Positions 25,562-33,482 of a stretch of DNA of 64,000 bases are shown here, in pieces. Position 1 is the stretch's first letter. Each line of letters begins with the position of its first letter. The translations under genes were made by a program, and so were the position numbers. This DNA comes from ECT2AJA-110-A sp035399845 (lineage in GTDB: Bacteria > Planctomycetota > Phycisphaerae > UBA1845 > UTPLA1), in contig DAOPJV010000023.1 in NCBI GenBank assembly GCA_035399845.1, positions 1 to 64,000 on the forward strand, read 5' to 3'. The notes below the pieces were generated by a model. That model was not told the origin of the DNA and searched no databases. It worked only from the letters and a program-made list of their open reading frames with translations.

Positions 25562-26131
25562 CTATCGGCGGATGCGGTACACGCGGCGGGGGGCGATGGT
25601 TCGTCGCGTTGTGTCCGATCGGGTTGTCGCATGGACGCGACCGCCTCGAATCGTGGATCCGCCCGCCGTTGACGTCGCGACATTGGCGCTGCGTGTCGTC
25701 GCGGAGCCACCGCCGGCGAACGCCGTTCGGGATTCACCACCCGTCGCCACGCTCACGCCGCGGCTGCTGGAGACGGACCCATCACGGCCGATGGAGAGAT
25801 TGAAGTTGCTCGCGATGGCCGGGCCGTTTCGCGTTGCGACGGCGTGGCTGGCGCTGAGCGTCAGGCCGTCTTCGTCGATCCCCACGGACACGCCGCGACC
25901 GATGCTGAAGTTGTTTCCGCTGCGCGTGTTGGTTCGCACGATCCCCGCGCCATTTCCGCTGTATCCCGCCGAGGCCGTCGCCGTTCCGGGACCGTTGTGA
26001 CCGGCCCCGGCCGAGGCGCTGCTGGTTGACTCGCCGGCGAAGCTGGCGGCGGTGAATCCGAAGATTCCAAGGAGGGCCATCGTCAGCGCCAGGGTGTTCC
26101 CGCTCGACTTGTTCGTGGTGTTGGTTTTCAT
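25562..26131 (-). CDS. Secreted Ala/Ser/Gly-rich protein
   Basis: 189 residues. A signal peptide is clear: basic N terminus, then NTLALTMALLGIFGFTAASFAG with an AXA-type end. The mature part is almost entirely Gly, Ser, Ala, Thr, Asn and Arg, with two related segments, each with SIGR and RGVSV (NFSIGRGVSVGIDEDG and NLSIGRDGSVSSSRGVSV), and an Arg-rich end. This composition suggests a beta-solenoid or disordered surface protein. It shares style with the neighbouring gene at 26298-27023 on the same strand. Function unknown. Confidence 0.7.
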   Translation of the reverse strand: MKTNTTNKSSGNTLALTMALLGIFGFTAASFAGESTSSASAGAGHNGPGTATASAGYSGNGAGIVRTNTRSGNNFSIGRGVSVGIDEDGLTLSASHAVATRNGPAIASNFNLSIGRDGSVSSSRGVSVATGGESRTAFAGGGSATTRSANVATSTAGGSTIRGGRVHATTRSDTTRRTIAPRRVYRIRR

Positions 26132-26256
26132 CGGTGGGTTTCCTTTCGTTGCGACTGTTCGCAGACAGTCGATTCGTTGTCAGTGGGTTGTCGCTCTACC
26201 CGAGCGACGCGTATTCCGGTTCTCGTGTGCGCGGGGGATCGAGTCGCCCGCGCCGA

Positions 26257-26280
26257 CCCGGGGCCACGATCGGCCCCGGG
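26257..26280 (-). terminator. 9-bp GC hairpin between the two secreted-protein genes
   Basis: CCCGGGGCC-acgatc-GGCCCCGGG, a perfect 9-bp stem 17 bases after the TAA of the gene at 26298-27023. No T-run on the minus strand, so it may terminate weakly or protect the mRNA end. Confidence 0.45.
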
Positions 26281-26297
26281 GCGGATGGCTGGCGTGG

Positions 26298-27023
26298 TTA
26301 GTACACGCGCTTCACTTCGATCGCCGTGGCGTTGACGCGGCTGTTACCGAATCGCGTCGCCCGGCTGGAAGCCCGCACGTTGGCCCGGCTTCGCTCGTAG
26401 GGACCGCTGACGCTTACGCCAACGCCGTTCGCGTGGGATCGTGCGTGGAAGCGGGCGTCCGAATCGACGTCGACGCTGCTCGTCGCGACGCCGCCGTCTG
26501 TATCGGCGAGGGAATCACTCTCGGCGATCGCCTCACCGCCGAAGCGGCCGCGGCTGTTGGCGCGGCTGTCGCTGACGGCCGTGCCGTAGGTGCTCAGCGC
26601 GATCGACGAGGAGCGGCTGATGGCGCGGCCGCCGAACCGCGAGGAGGCGTTTGCGTCACTGTTGCTGATGGCGACACCGCCGACTGTGCCCGCGATGCTG
26701 TCGCTGACGGCGAGGGAGCGTCCGCCGAAGCGGGCGTTGGCGCGGGCGTTTGCGTTGCTGATCGCAAGACCGCGATCGGCCGTGGCGACGGAGGTGCTGA
26801 TCGCCTCACCGCGTCGGCTGCCAATCGCGGTCGCGTTCGAGATGGCGCGGCCGCCGTTCGTCGCTGCGGCGTGGGACTGGGCCGAACCATTGCCCGACGC
26901 GTAGGCCGTCGAGGAACTTGAGCCGCCGTTCGTGGCGATGCTGGTGGCAACGGCGTCGGCCGCGAAGAGCGAAGTCGCCGGCGCCAGGGAAAGCGTCAGG
27001 ATCAGGGAAGCGAAGCGTTTCAT
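26298..27023 (-). CDS. Secreted protein with 31-residue tandem repeats
   Basis: 241 residues from ATG 27023, behind AAGAGGAGACAG. The signal peptide is MKRFASLILTLSLAPATSLFA. The mature protein is Ala/Ser/Asn-rich and contains three consecutive repeats of exactly 31 residues, each beginning RFGG and carrying an (A/I)SxS-type core and an AxSxSxANS-like end, preceded by a more divergent unit. Regular length with alternating small residues fits a right-handed beta-helix or similar solenoid. The C terminus is Arg-rich and ends KRVY. Probably a surface or matrix protein; no known family recognised. Confidence 0.72.
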   Translation of the reverse strand: MKRFASLILTLSLAPATSLFAADAVATSIATNGGSSSSTAYASGNGSAQSHAAATNGGRAISNATAIGSRRGEAISTSVATADRGLAISNANARANARFGGRSLAVSDSIAGTVGGVAISNSDANASSRFGGRAISRSSSIALSTYGTAVSDSRANSRGRFGGEAIAESDSLADTDGGVATSSVDVDSDARFHARSHANGVGVSVSGPYERSRANVRASSRATRFGNSRVNATAIEVKRVY

Positions 27024-27511
27024 CGTTCTGTCTCCTCTTGCAAAGGGCGTCATTTCTGACACCGCCAAACTTCAGGCCCGACTCACGTCGGCGCCGGGCG
27101 GATAGACACGCGTCGAAATTTGACGTTGGGGCGGCGGGGTGGTGTAAAGGACGTGACGCGCGGGCGTGTTACAGGAATGAAACGATCGATAACGCGCGCC
27201 GCGTGAGCGCGCTGCGGACGTTGCGTTTCGGCGTCGCCGGGTGGAAACAGGGTCGTGGAGTCGAGTCGCTCGAAAATCGCGGAAAAACGGAGATTAACGC
27301 GGCGGGGACGAGGTTATTGCATGAGCCTCGGGGGAAAATCGCCGGAAAAATCCATGGTTTCTTTGGTCATGCGAGCGTTGTCCGACAGTGATTCCCGGGC
27401 CGTGGCGCTGATTCACGCCGACGTCGCACGCGCCGTTTGTTCTCTCGCGCCGAGATTGGGGGCCGAATGTCGGGTCGATGACCCGACCTACGAGGGATTG
27501 CACGGACTTGT
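27024..27511. other. Gene-free region with one dispersed palindrome
   Basis: About 490 bases upstream of the secreted repeat protein and beyond the stop of the amidohydrolase gene. No supported gene. The short plus-strand open frame near 27255-27515 runs through the palindrome at 27469 and has no homology. The promoter for the secreted-protein gene should lie near 27030-27130 on the minus strand but no clear boxes stand out. Confidence 0.6.
27469..27487. repeat. Palindrome GTCGGGTC-gat-GACCCGAC, copy 2
   Basis: Identical over 19 bases to 2474-2492, and the next bases match CTRCG in both. It lies 25 bases beyond the stop of the amidohydrolase gene on the minus strand. Confidence 0.7.
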
Positions 27512-28387
27512 TTAGTCCTTGAAGACCGGCTTCTTCTTGCCGTCGGTCGGCGGATCGTCATCCACATCGCTCACGTCCGCCATGTCGCCGGCTTCGATCT
27601 TGAAGAGCTTGGCGGCGTTCTTCCACATGATCATTTCCAGCGCCTTGTCTGTCAGGCCGAGTCCCTGGATGAACTTGATGTAGGACCCCATGTTGGAGAT
27701 GGGCCAGTCTGTTCCGTAGAGGAATTTGGCCGGTTCGCCGGCGTAGAGAATCATTTCGCGAATCTGGCCGAGCATGAACTTCTCGAAACGATCCTCGAAA
27801 TCGCCGAGGACGAGTCCCGACACATCCGTGTACACGTTCGCGTTCTTGTAGACGACTTCCATGCAGTCGCGGATCCAGGGGTTGCCCAGGTGACAGATGA
27901 CGAATTTGACGTTCGGGAAATCGACGGCAACGTCGTCAATGTGAATCGGATGGGCGAATCGAACCTTGCCCTTCGGCGTGTAGGTGTCGCCCGTGTGCAC
28001 CATGACGGGCACGTCGTATTCCTCGGCGAGTTCGTAGATGACCTGACATCGCTTGTCGTGCGGATAGAATGGCTCGTAGCCGGGGTAGAGCTTCAGACCC
28101 TTGACGAGTCCGTCCTGCATGTAGTCGCTGACTTCTCGCAGGTCGCGCTCCTTGTAATTCAGGTAGCTGATGCCTGCGACGACAGAGATGTGCGGGTAGT
28201 CCGTCGTGGCCTCGATGACGCTGGCCGTGGAGGGGCGATGTTCCGTGACTTTGTAGGAGGTCAGGACGAGCGCGTAGCCGACAGCGTTCGCCTCCATCTG
28301 CTCCTGCAGGTTGTCCAGACACTCGGTAATCGAGCGGACGCGATCCTCATGGTAGTTGTTCAGGTGTGTATGGACGTCGATGATCAT
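27512..28387 (-). CDS. Amidohydrolase-related metal-dependent hydrolase
   Basis: 291 residues from ATG 28387, which follows GGGAG. The product begins MIIDVHTHLNNY, the DxHxH metal-binding signature of the amidohydrolase superfamily. Further ligands are visible at VMVHTGD and VICHLGNPW, and the terminal catalytic aspartate is in FLYGTDWPISN. This pattern belongs to the amidohydrolase-2 (decarboxylase/lactonase-like) group, which hydrolyses or decarboxylates aromatic and lactone substrates; substrate unknown. The C terminus is an acidic-lysine tail. A long open frame upstream is antisense to the next gene and not part of this one. Confidence 0.85.
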   Translation of the reverse strand: MIIDVHTHLNNYHEDRVRSITECLDNLQEQMEANAVGYALVLTSYKVTEHRPSTASVIEATTDYPHISVVAGISYLNYKERDLREVSDYMQDGLVKGLKLYPGYEPFYPHDKRCQVIYELAEEYDVPVMVHTGDTYTPKGKVRFAHPIHIDDVAVDFPNVKFVICHLGNPWIRDCMEVVYKNANVYTDVSGLVLGDFEDRFEKFMLGQIREMILYAGEPAKFLYGTDWPISNMGSYIKFIQGLGLTDKALEMIMWKNAAKLFKIEAGDMADVSDVDDDPPTDGKKKPVFKD

Positions 28388-28499
28388 GCGTTCGCTCCCG
28401 CGGGTGCTCGTATGAAGACAAAGCCGGATTATAAGGGTTGTCGGCGAGAGTTTCAGATAGAGTTTAGATATCGCTGAAGCGAGGAGTGAGGCCAGGGAC

Positions 28500-29195
28500 G
28501 TGAACGCCTTTTGCCCGCACTGCGGCAGGAAAATCCCGAACGACGATATCAACGACGTGTTGAAGGTCGCGGTCTGCAGATCGTGCGCCGAAGTCTTCTG
28601 CTTTGGCGGCGAACCTGTCTTCGCGGCGCCGTTGATCCGCTTTCCGGTGTCGCGCCCCTTCTTCTTCTGGTGCTGGAAGGGGCGCCGGCGACTCACCATC
28701 CGATGGAGCTGGTTTTCTCTCTCCCTGATTCCGTTCGGCTTCTTTGGATGCGCGATGACATTCGCGGGGGGCGCGGCCTGTCGACGGGCGATTGCGGACA
28801 ACGCCGACTTCTGGCCCTTTGTGATGGGGCTCGGCTTCCTCGGTGTCGGTCTGCTGATGGCAATCAGCGCGTTGATCTGGTGCATCAACTGGACGGACGT
28901 GACAATCGAGAGAGGCCTGCTGCGTATTCGACATCGACCGATCCCCGTCATGTCCGGTGACTCGATCCCCATTGATTCGATCGAACAGTTGTACTGTCGC
29001 AAGGCGGAAGGGCGGGAAGCTGGTGACGCGGATGCATTTGACCTGATGGCGCGTTTCCACACGGGCGAGGTTCGACAGCTCGAGTCATTCAGCCGTATCG
29101 GGCACGCGCGCTTCGTCGAACAACAACTGGAAGCCCGCATGGGCCTGCGGCCGCGTCGTGTGGCGGATGAGTACGTGGAGGATATTGGCGCGTAG
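28500..29195 (+). CDS. Zinc-ribbon two-helix membrane protein, paralogue 1 of 5
   Basis: 231 residues from GTG 28500. The N-terminal ribbon is C5-x2-C8-x17-C26-x2-C29. Two membrane segments lie at about 72-92 and 105-128. The C-terminal about 100 residues resemble a small beta-rich, bacterial PH-like domain: INWTDVTIERGLLRIRH, then an IEQLYCRK motif, then RFVEQQLEARMGLRPRR. The same three-part layout repeats in the next four genes. Ribbon and C-terminal domain would both be cytosolic. Function unknown; first gene of a probable operon running to about 33312. Confidence 0.8.
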   Translation: MNAFCPHCGRKIPNDDINDVLKVAVCRSCAEVFCFGGEPVFAAPLIRFPVSRPFFFWCWKGRRRLTIRWSWFSLSLIPFGFFGCAMTFAGGAACRRAIADNADFWPFVMGLGFLGVGLLMAISALIWCINWTDVTIERGLLRIRHRPIPVMSGDSIPIDSIEQLYCRKAEGREAGDADAFDLMARFHTGEVRQLESFSRIGHARFVEQQLEARMGLRPRRVADEYVEDIGA

Positions 29196-29244
29196 CGTGT
29201 TGCGCTCCTCGTCGTCGACGCGAGGCGGAGGCCAGGCGGTCAAT

Positions 29245-29967
29245 ATGATCATCGTTTGTCCAGTTTGCCGGTCCCGATTAACGGGCGATCGAATTGACAT
29301 CAAGTCGATGGTTGCCGTTTGTCGAGATTGCCACGAGACCGTCGGTCTCATCGAGGCGCTCCAGAATGAGGCGCCGAGACAACGCGACGCCGCAGATCCG
29401 GAGCGACGGGCGTCTCCCCGACGCGCGTCGAATCCAACCCGCGCCAACGTAACGGATGAGAGCCTGACGATCGCCCCACGATGGAGGAAACCGGCCGGCC
29501 TTCCGTTGCTGTTGGTGGCTGGCGTCTGGGAAGCCATTTTCTTCGGCATTTTCTTCAGCAGTTACCTGGACGGGACGCCCTGGATTTCCAGGCCGTTGGT
29601 GTTCGTTCACGTCGTGGCGGGGCTGATCCTGCTCAGTTTGATCGTCCTCCGGCTGATCAATCGCACAAGAATCGAATTGGACGATCATTGGCTGTCAATC
29701 CGCATTGGACCGATTCCCACGCGTCGTCCAGTCATCATCGACGCGCGACGAATCAAGCGCGTATTCACCCGTGAGAGTGACGGGGGGCTGTTCTCGTTCG
29801 TCGGCGGCGTCGAGCTGGTCGCCACCAGGGTTGACGGCGAGAACGTGACGCTGGTTGAAGGCTGTTTTGACATGAGACAAATGCAGCGTCTCGAGCAAAC
29901 GCTGTCGAAACGGCTGGGGATCGCTGCCGTTGATCGCGACGACGGAGATGAATCACGCGACGCCTGA
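29245..29967 (+). CDS. Zinc-ribbon two-helix membrane protein, paralogue 2 of 5
   Basis: 240 residues from ATG 29245, behind AGGCGG. Ribbon CPVC-x17-CRDC, with exactly the spacing of the other four. A charged, Arg-rich linker (about 45-85) is longer than in copy 1. Two membrane segments are near 92-112 and 120-140, followed by LINRTRIELDDHWLSIRIGP and a C-terminal domain ending RLEQTLSKRLGI. It lacks the LYC motif (RIKRVFTRE instead), so it is the most divergent copy. It lies 49 bases after copy 1. Confidence 0.78.
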   Translation: MIIVCPVCRSRLTGDRIDIKSMVAVCRDCHETVGLIEALQNEAPRQRDAADPERRASPRRASNPTRANVTDESLTIAPRWRKPAGLPLLLVAGVWEAIFFGIFFSSYLDGTPWISRPLVFVHVVAGLILLSLIVLRLINRTRIELDDHWLSIRIGPIPTRRPVIIDARRIKRVFTRESDGGLFSFVGGVELVATRVDGENVTLVEGCFDMRQMQRLEQTLSKRLGIAAVDRDDGDESRDA

Positions 29968-30016
29968 TCCGGCGGAACAGTGGTTTCGGCGGCGCCAGCG
30001 ATCCGGAGGTTCGGCT

Positions 30017-30763
30017 TTGAACGTATTCTGTCCGCAATGTGGAAAGGAAATCGCGTCAGCAGACGTGAACCACGGCGCAAAGGCGGCGCTGTGTCGGGCG
30101 TGCGATGCTGTCTTCGACGTCGGCGGCGTTTTCGGGGGCGAACGGCCGATGGCGTCGCCTTACGTGCGGGCGGTGAGACGGAAGCCAATCTACTGCCAGG
30201 TGAATGAGACCGACGAACGATTGCGAATCCGCTGGTCGTGGTTCAGGCCCATCTGGGTTTTCATCGCGGCTGTTTGTGTCGGCTTGAATCTCGGCGGTAT
30301 CCAGTTTGTCGTGGGTTCACTCACGGGAGCAATGAGTCTGTTCTGCCTCCTGCCGGGCGTCTTGCTTCTCGGGATCGGGTTGTTCGTGGCCTACTGTACA
30401 CTCGCCGGATTCGTGAACTGGACGGTTCTGATCGTGGAACATGGTGAGCTGCGCATCTGGCACGGCCCGGTTCCGATTCACGGACGGAAGACACTGCCTG
30501 CGGATATGATCGATGAACTCTATTGCGCATTGGAAGGTGATGGCGGACAGAAGAATGGTCAGAGCTTCCAATTGATCGCGATGATGAAGAACGGTGAGAC
30601 ATCTCGTGTTCTCACGGCGATCGATGAAATCGACCTCGTACGATTCGTTGAGCAGAAACTGGAGCGGCGCCTGGGAATTCGAGGTCGAACGATCGAAGGG
30701 GAGTACCTTGGAGATTGCGGCGCAGGGCGAGGCGCCCTCAGCGCCGACGCCACGGAGGGTTGA
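30017..30763 (+). CDS. Zinc-ribbon two-helix membrane protein, paralogue 3 of 5
   Basis: 248 residues. I start at TTG 30017 because GGAGG lies 8 bases upstream and the product then begins (M)NVFCPQCG exactly like its paralogues; the longer frame from 29930 overlaps the previous gene. Ribbon CPQC-x17-CRAC. Two hydrophobic segments are near 85-105 and 113-135. The C-terminal domain has FVNWTVLIVEHGELRIWHGP, IDELYCALEG and RFVEQKLERRLGIRGR, closest to copies 1 and 5. The Tyr-Cys of the LYC motif is kept. Confidence 0.78.
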   Translation: MNVFCPQCGKEIASADVNHGAKAALCRACDAVFDVGGVFGGERPMASPYVRAVRRKPIYCQVNETDERLRIRWSWFRPIWVFIAAVCVGLNLGGIQFVVGSLTGAMSLFCLLPGVLLLGIGLFVAYCTLAGFVNWTVLIVEHGELRIWHGPVPIHGRKTLPADMIDELYCALEGDGGQKNGQSFQLIAMMKNGETSRVLTAIDEIDLVRFVEQKLERRLGIRGRTIEGEYLGDCGAGRGALSADATEG

Positions 30764-30767
30764 ACGG

Positions 30768-31511
30768 ATGAAGGTCCATTGCCCAGGTTGTGGACGCAGA
30801 GTCCCATCCAATGAAATCGACATCGGCGCGATGTCTGCGCGCTGTTCGATTTGTTCTGTCTCCATCGGGCTCGGGGAGTTGCTGGACAAGGACGCGACTC
30901 GAGCGAGAGCGTCGGAGCCGATCGAGGATGGGCGGGAGGCGCCTGAAACGCCAAAACGTATCAGGCGGTGGGTTTCCGATGGGGAACTGAAGATTGTCTT
31001 CCGTTGGTATCACCTCGTGTTCTGGTGGTTCATCATCGGCGGTCTCGTTTGGAATGGGTTCACGATTCACATTCTCGTCAGCGCGGCCCATCGCGGGACA
31101 TTGCCGTTCACGATCCTATCGACCTGCGCGCATTCGACCGCCGGCGTCTTCATCATGGTGTTTGCGATACTGGGCCTGGTCAATCGGACGGAAGTCGATA
31201 TCAACGGGGAACGCATTTCCGTTCGCGTTGGACCGATCCGTCTCCGAAAGCGGATTCGAGTGAATGTCCACGACATCCGGCAACTCTATTGTCGAAGGAA
31301 GGAGGGGACGATCGGGTCGTTGATTGGGGCGTTTGAACTCGTTGCGATACGAGAGGATAATTCGCCCGTCTGTCTGGTCGATTGTTTCGCGGAAGCGGAG
31401 GAGCTGCGCTGTATTGAGCGCGCGATCGAGCGTCATTTGGGTTTGCCCGATCGACGTGTTGAAGGTGAGTACCTGGGTGGTATCGACACCGCCGAGACGT
31501 CTCGCAGTTGA
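30768..31511 (+). CDS. Zinc-ribbon two-helix membrane protein, paralogue 4 of 5
   Basis: 247 residues from ATG 30768, four bases after the previous stop and 8 bases after GGAGGG, so translation is probably coupled. Ribbon CPGC-x17-CSIC. An acidic linker (EPIEDGREAPETPKR) precedes two membrane segments near 82-104 and 115-138. The C-terminal domain has LVNRTEVDINGERISVRVGP, IRQLYCRRKEG and CIERAIERHLGLPDRRVEGE. It ends with a short unique tail. Confidence 0.78.
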   Translation: MKVHCPGCGRRVPSNEIDIGAMSARCSICSVSIGLGELLDKDATRARASEPIEDGREAPETPKRIRRWVSDGELKIVFRWYHLVFWWFIIGGLVWNGFTIHILVSAAHRGTLPFTILSTCAHSTAGVFIMVFAILGLVNRTEVDINGERISVRVGPIRLRKRIRVNVHDIRQLYCRRKEGTIGSLIGAFELVAIREDNSPVCLVDCFAEAEELRCIERAIERHLGLPDRRVEGEYLGGIDTAETSRS

Positions 31512-31544
31512 GACGAAGTGTCCTCAGGTCGTGGAGTGTCACGG

Positions 31545-32255
31545 ATGAATGTGTTTTGCCCGCAGTGCGGCCAGTCAATCTCCTCAGAGGACATGAATCT
31601 CAAGGCCATGGTGGCAAAATGCCGATCCTGCCACGCGCTGTTCAGCCTCGACGGCGTCTTCGATGATGACGGTGGCGGCGAGCGGTCACGTCGCGATCGG
31701 CCTGTCGACAAGCAGGTCCCGATGCCGAAGGCGATTCAGGTGGAGGAGACCCACGAGGGATTGCGGATCGTTCGGCGCTGGTTCTCCCCCGTGTTCCTGT
31801 TCCTGGTCTTCTTCTGCATCGCATGGGACGGCTTCCTGGTCTTCTGGTATGGCGTCGCGCTCTCAGGGCATGCGCCCTGTATCATGGTCGTGTTTCCAGT
31901 CCTGCATGTCGCGGTCGGCGTCGGTCTGACCTACTGGACCATCGCCGGCTTCGTGAATCGAACCGAGATTCGTGTGGACAGTCACGAGCTAACCGTCGAA
32001 CATCGACCCCTGCCGTGGTTCGGCGCCATGCGGATGCCGGTCGAGCGCATCGATCAGCTCTACTGCAAACAGAAGATCTCACGGGGTAAGAACGGAACCA
32101 GCGTGACCTATCAGTTGATCGCGGCGGAGAAGGGCGGCGGTACGCGGAAGGTGCTGAGTGGTCTGATGGACAGCGACCAGGCGCTGTTTGTTGAGCGGAC
32201 AGTGGAGTCCTATCTCGGAATCCGCGATCGGCGGATGCGGGGAGAGTTTGCATAA
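31545..32255 (+). CDS. Zinc-ribbon two-helix membrane protein, paralogue 5 of 5
   Basis: 236 residues from ATG 31545, behind GGAG. Ribbon CPQC-x17-CRSC, beginning MNVFCPQCG like copy 3. A DDDGGG-rich linker precedes two membrane segments near 83-103 and 111-133. The C-terminal domain has FVNRTEIRVDSHELTVEHRP, IDQLYCKQK and LFVERTVESYLGIRDRRMRGE. It closes the five-gene array; 166 bases follow before a signal-peptide protein on the same strand. Confidence 0.78.
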   Translation: MNVFCPQCGQSISSEDMNLKAMVAKCRSCHALFSLDGVFDDDGGGERSRRDRPVDKQVPMPKAIQVEETHEGLRIVRRWFSPVFLFLVFFCIAWDGFLVFWYGVALSGHAPCIMVVFPVLHVAVGVGLTYWTIAGFVNRTEIRVDSHELTVEHRPLPWFGAMRMPVERIDQLYCKQKISRGKNGTSVTYQLIAAEKGGGTRKVLSGLMDSDQALFVERTVESYLGIRDRRMRGEFA

Positions 32256-32421
32256 TCAGGGCCGGCGTCCGGGGATTCTCGCCCCCGGGATCACTGGCGA
32301 TCGCAAGGCCTGGGGCCGCTTGATGCGCCTCGCCCGTGTCGGCGATTCGAATCGCCTGAGCGCCGGATGGCTTCATGTCGCATCGCGGGGAAGTTTGTCG
32401 AAACGCATTCGAGGGACGTAT

Positions 32422-33312
32422 ATGAATCACGTGTCAATCCGCCGCCGAGGTAAATGCGGGGTTCGCATGCTCGCGGGCGCATTTGTTGTCGTCGCGGTCA
32501 TTCCCTCGGCGCTGAACGCGGATACCTATCACAGCCTTTCACATGGATATACCGTTGAAGGCCCTCCCGGCTGGACACAGGTGTCCGCAGACGTGCTGGC
32601 GAGAGCAGAGTCCGCTGCATTCAGGCAAACCGAGAAGTCGCCGACATGGGAAGTGGCGTTCGCGATTGGCAGAGAGACCAGGCTCACGTTCCCTTATTTG
32701 ATCGTTCAGGTCCAGCCGAATTCTCGATATGGGCTTCAGCGACAATTCACGCGAGCTGAGATCGACTCGATTGTGACCCAATTTGCCGGATTCGATACAA
32801 ACCAATTGCTCAAGGAGGGGGGGACGGAATCAAGCAGGTCCGTCGTCACGAAATCCGGACCGATCGAATTCGTGAGTCGAAGTGATGACGGTCTCCGTCA
32901 TCGTTTCAGGATCAAGTCGGCAGTGGCGGGCGCTACTGAAGTTCATAGCAAAATGATGATGATATTCGGTCGAAAAAGTGTGGTTTCGCTCTTGTTTTAC
33001 ACAAGGGCGGATGACTCGGATCGCTTTGCGTCTGTCTTTGATCAGGTTTGCGATTCGTTTGTCTTTGACGCCGGAAGTGAGTACGCGTTCGTCCCCGAGT
33101 CCGCGCCTGGCGCCGGAATTCCGACCATGCTCGGACCTTTCAACTCACAGCCGTCAGGCGGTATTGACTCCCCGAGTCTTTCGGACCCGCGTGTACTCGG
33201 GATCTTTGTGCTGGTGGGTGTGCTCTTTGGGTACTCGCGATCGCGTCCGAAGAAGAAAGTGGGCGACGCTCCCTCGACCTCTCCGCCTGATCAGTCGAGC
33301 CCACTCAATTGA
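32422..33312 (+). CDS. Secreted, C-terminally anchored protein of unknown function
   Basis: 296 residues from ATG 32422, behind GAGGGA; the longer frame overlaps copy 5. A signal peptide (residues about 1-30, VRMLAGAFVVVAVIPSALNA) is followed by a soluble domain with HGYTVEGPPGWTQVSA and a repeated beta-rich pattern that resembles PsbP/Mog1-like stress proteins in outline, though I cannot assign it firmly. A single membrane helix near residues 253-270 precedes a basic tail (SRSRPKKKVGD). It would sit in the envelope with its bulk outside. It follows the five-paralogue array on the same strand and may belong to the same transcript. Confidence 0.65.
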   Translation: MNHVSIRRRGKCGVRMLAGAFVVVAVIPSALNADTYHSLSHGYTVEGPPGWTQVSADVLARAESAAFRQTEKSPTWEVAFAIGRETRLTFPYLIVQVQPNSRYGLQRQFTRAEIDSIVTQFAGFDTNQLLKEGGTESSRSVVTKSGPIEFVSRSDDGLRHRFRIKSAVAGATEVHSKMMMIFGRKSVVSLLFYTRADDSDRFASVFDQVCDSFVFDAGSEYAFVPESAPGAGIPTMLGPFNSQPSGGIDSPSLSDPRVLGIFVLVGVLFGYSRSRPKKKVGDAPSTSPPDQSSPLN

Positions 33313-33344
33313 TCCCCTGGACATCGGAAGACGTCTGCTTCGAC

Positions 33345-33368
33345 CGGGCGCCCGACGGCGTGCGCCCG
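33345..33368. terminator. 7-bp hairpin before fusA
   Basis: CGGGCGC, a 10-base loop and GCGCCCG, 32 bases after the stop of the preceding gene. A T-run (TTTTTT at 33424) is too distant to belong to it, so termination is only a possibility. Confidence 0.3.
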
Positions 33369-33482
33369 CCGGCAGGAGGCGGTTGTGAACGCCAGAAAGT
33401 CAAACTAAGCTACCCGGCGGTACTTTTTTCATTCAACCCCGGCGCGGATTGACGCGCCTGAGATTGCCCGAGGAGCCTTGTC

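Noticed and set aside
27255..27515. 86-codon plus-strand frame near the amidohydrolase
   Set aside because: It passes through a dispersed palindrome, overlaps the end of a real gene on the other strand and lacks a ribosome-binding site.
28388..29140. N-terminal extension of the amidohydrolase
   Set aside because: The extension is antisense to the first zinc-ribbon paralogue; the metal-binding signature begins right at ATG 28387.
33424..33430. T-run upstream of fusA as an intrinsic terminator
   Set aside because: The nearest GC hairpin (33345-33368) ends 55 bases before it, too far to act together.
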